Assembly: GCF_001591705.1 (NCBI RefSeq)
Contig: NZ_BCVK01000004.1
Location: forward strand, 1 to 64,000
Reading direction: 5' to 3'
Origin: Lactococcus cremoris subsp. cremoris NBRC 100676
GTDB taxonomy: Bacteria; Bacillota; Bacilli; Lactobacillales; Streptococcaceae
DNA: 64,000 nucleotides
In this document: positions 63,136 through 64,000 of the stretch, one piece after another
Position numbering within the stretch: position 1 is the first letter of the stretch
How the letters are laid out: every line of letters starts with the position of its first letter
Program-made: the position numbers and the translations under genes
The notes under the pieces: model-generated
The model's database searches: none
Seen by the model: only the letters and a program-made list of their open reading frames with translations
What the model was told of the DNA's origin: nothing

Positions 63136-64000
63136 ATGAAATATAAAACAGAAGCCATTGAAAATATAAAAAAGTTTTATGATATTAATGCGAAAACTGG
63201 GCTGAGTCCAACTCAAGTCACAAACTCTCGCATCAAGTATGGCCACAATAATTTTGAAGATCAAAAAGGACCTAATTTTCTCCAAAAACTTCTCCACCAT
63301 CTTTTAGAAGTTATGAATATCATCCTGATTTTGGTCGGCCTCCTCTCTGCATATTTAGCATATATCAGCAACGGAAACTATACCAAGACAATTGTTGTTC
63401 TCCTTATTGTCATCATTAATATTTTCATTTCCATTTTTCAAGAAAACAGGGCAGAAAACGCCCTTGCTGCCCTAAAAAAACTCTCTTCTCCCACTTCGAC
63501 CGTTCTTCGCTCTGGAAAGCGTCAGACCATCCCTTCAAGCGAGCTGGTCTGCGGTGACCTTATTGAACTGACCGCCGGCGTGCAAGTCGGTGCCGACATT
63601 CGCCTTCTTACAAGCAATAGCCTCCAAGTTGACGAATCATCACTGACAGGTGAATCCGAACCAATTGATAAGAATGCTGACCTTGAAATCACTGATGAAG
63701 TTCCTTTGGGAGACCAACTCAACATGGTTTTTTCTGGAACAAATATCCTTAACGGAACAGCCGAAGGAATTGTCGTAGCAGTTGGTTCTAAATCGCAAAT
63801 GGGTCAAATTGCAACACTCATCGGCGAACAAATCAAAGGAAAAACGCCACTTCAAAAACGAATTGATAAACTTGCAAAACGTTTAGCAATTATAGCCTTT
63901 GCTGCCGGAATTTTGATTTTCGTCATCAACCTTTTATATGCTAATGTTCCTCTAGTTGATAATTTAATGACTGCCGTTGTTCTCGGAGTTGCTGCTGTTC
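63136..64000 (+). CDS. P-type cation-transporting ATPase (partial, runs off the edge)
   Basis: The first 288 codons are in the window and the frame is open to the end. N-terminal cation_ATPase_N region (MKYKTEAIENIKKFYDINAKTGLSP), two transmembrane helices (about 52-95), the E1-E2 actuator domain with DESSLTGESEPIDK (TGES motif), and the next helices near 250-285. Resembles calcium-type P2 ATPases (PMR1/YoaB-like). The phosphorylated Asp lies beyond the window. AAAGGA lies about 11 bases before the ATG, and a TATAAT-rich promoter region precedes. Confidence 0.9.
   Translation, partial: MKYKTEAIENIKKFYDINAKTGLSPTQVTNSRIKYGHNNFEDQKGPNFLQKLLHHLLEVMNIILILVGLLSAYLAYISNGNYTKTIVVLLIVIINIFISIFQENRAENALAALKKLSSPTSTVLRSGKRQTIPSSELVCGDLIELTAGVQVGADIRLLTSNSLQVDESSLTGESEPIDKNADLEITDEVPLGDQLNMVFSGTNILNGTAEGIVVAVGSKSQMGQIATLIGEQIKGKTPLQKRIDKLAKRLAIIAFAAGILIFVINLLYANVPLVDNLMTAVVLGVAAV

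Noticed and set aside
63094-63855. Minus-strand reading frames within the P-type ATPase
   Set aside because: The plus strand holds a clear ATPase with the TGES motif; these are its shadows.
1-64000. CRISPR array, prophage or complete insertion sequence
   Set aside because: No regularly spaced repeat with unique spacers, no phage structural or integrase gene, and no transposase was seen.

Overview
The window is a stretch of Lactococcus chromosome (L. lactis / L. cremoris group). The genus call rests on a Usp45-type secreted CHAP protein, the racD-aslA-asnH D-aspartate cross-bridge genes, low-GC coding style, and the 5' end of a 16S rRNA gene at the left edge. Most genes, the rRNA and all six lactococcal Chi heptamers seen (GCGCGTG) lie on the minus strand. 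The replication fork therefore probably runs from high to low coordinates.

Layout. 1-480: 16S rRNA start and its promoter (minus). 510-6300: gluconate locus, with gntP broken by a one-base frameshift, gntK, a short 6-phosphogluconate dehydrogenase, a divergent RpiR-type regulator and a DUF960 gene. 6371-9575: metallophosphoesterase, rpsF-ssb-rpsR and uppP. 9720-11563: lysine riboswitch and lysine permease. 11597-14821: dnaX, a degenerate APH-like protein, free-Met-sulfoxide reductase and chorismate mutase. 14855-18088: an unknown gene, a small protein, glnR-glnA with a GlnR box, and a low-molecular-weight phosphatase. 18233-25917: ruvB, ruvA, mutL, a membrane protein, mutS and a YlbF-family gene. 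26081-28784: dehydrogenase pseudogene with an in-frame stop, a small HTH gene, tRNA-Leu(CAG), and a DUF1634/TauE pair. 28968-32878: zwf, a cluster of DnaA-box-like nonamers, a YqeG-type phosphatase, and dnaJ under a CIRCE operator. 32881-40527: peptidoglycan and envelope block (C39-like protein, racD, aslA, asnH, usp45, mreD, mreC). 40819-50329: Nudix, rpiA, a Crp/Fnr-MFS-Usp-small-protein operon behind four 13-bp direct repeats, a 1436-residue acyl-CoA dehydratase activase-type protein and its divergent TetR regulator. 50413-53673: pseudouridine synthase, an unknown gene and mnmE. 53698-57832: candidate RiPP locus. 57911-64000: UDG-like protein, recG, PhnA-type zinc ribbon, gap, a plasmid-type DUF536 gene, and the start of a P-type ATPase.

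The most interesting locus is 53698-57832. An Rgg-type regulator, an overlooked 32-codon ORF, a 614-residue LanKC-like protein (lyase, kinase and short cyclase regions) and an MFS exporter lie in a row on the minus strand. They look like a compact class III lanthipeptide system whose peptide could form only one Thr-x-x-Cys ring.

Two patterns run through the whole window. The first is a 10-mer, TTACTGACAG, found 22 times on either strand, often as inverted pairs in terminators and sometimes singly inside genes. The second is a set of nine genes whose -10 box ends 6-7 bases before the start codon, which predicts leaderless mRNAs. A third, smaller pattern is a family of dispersed short palindromic repeats, some lodged inside terminators.
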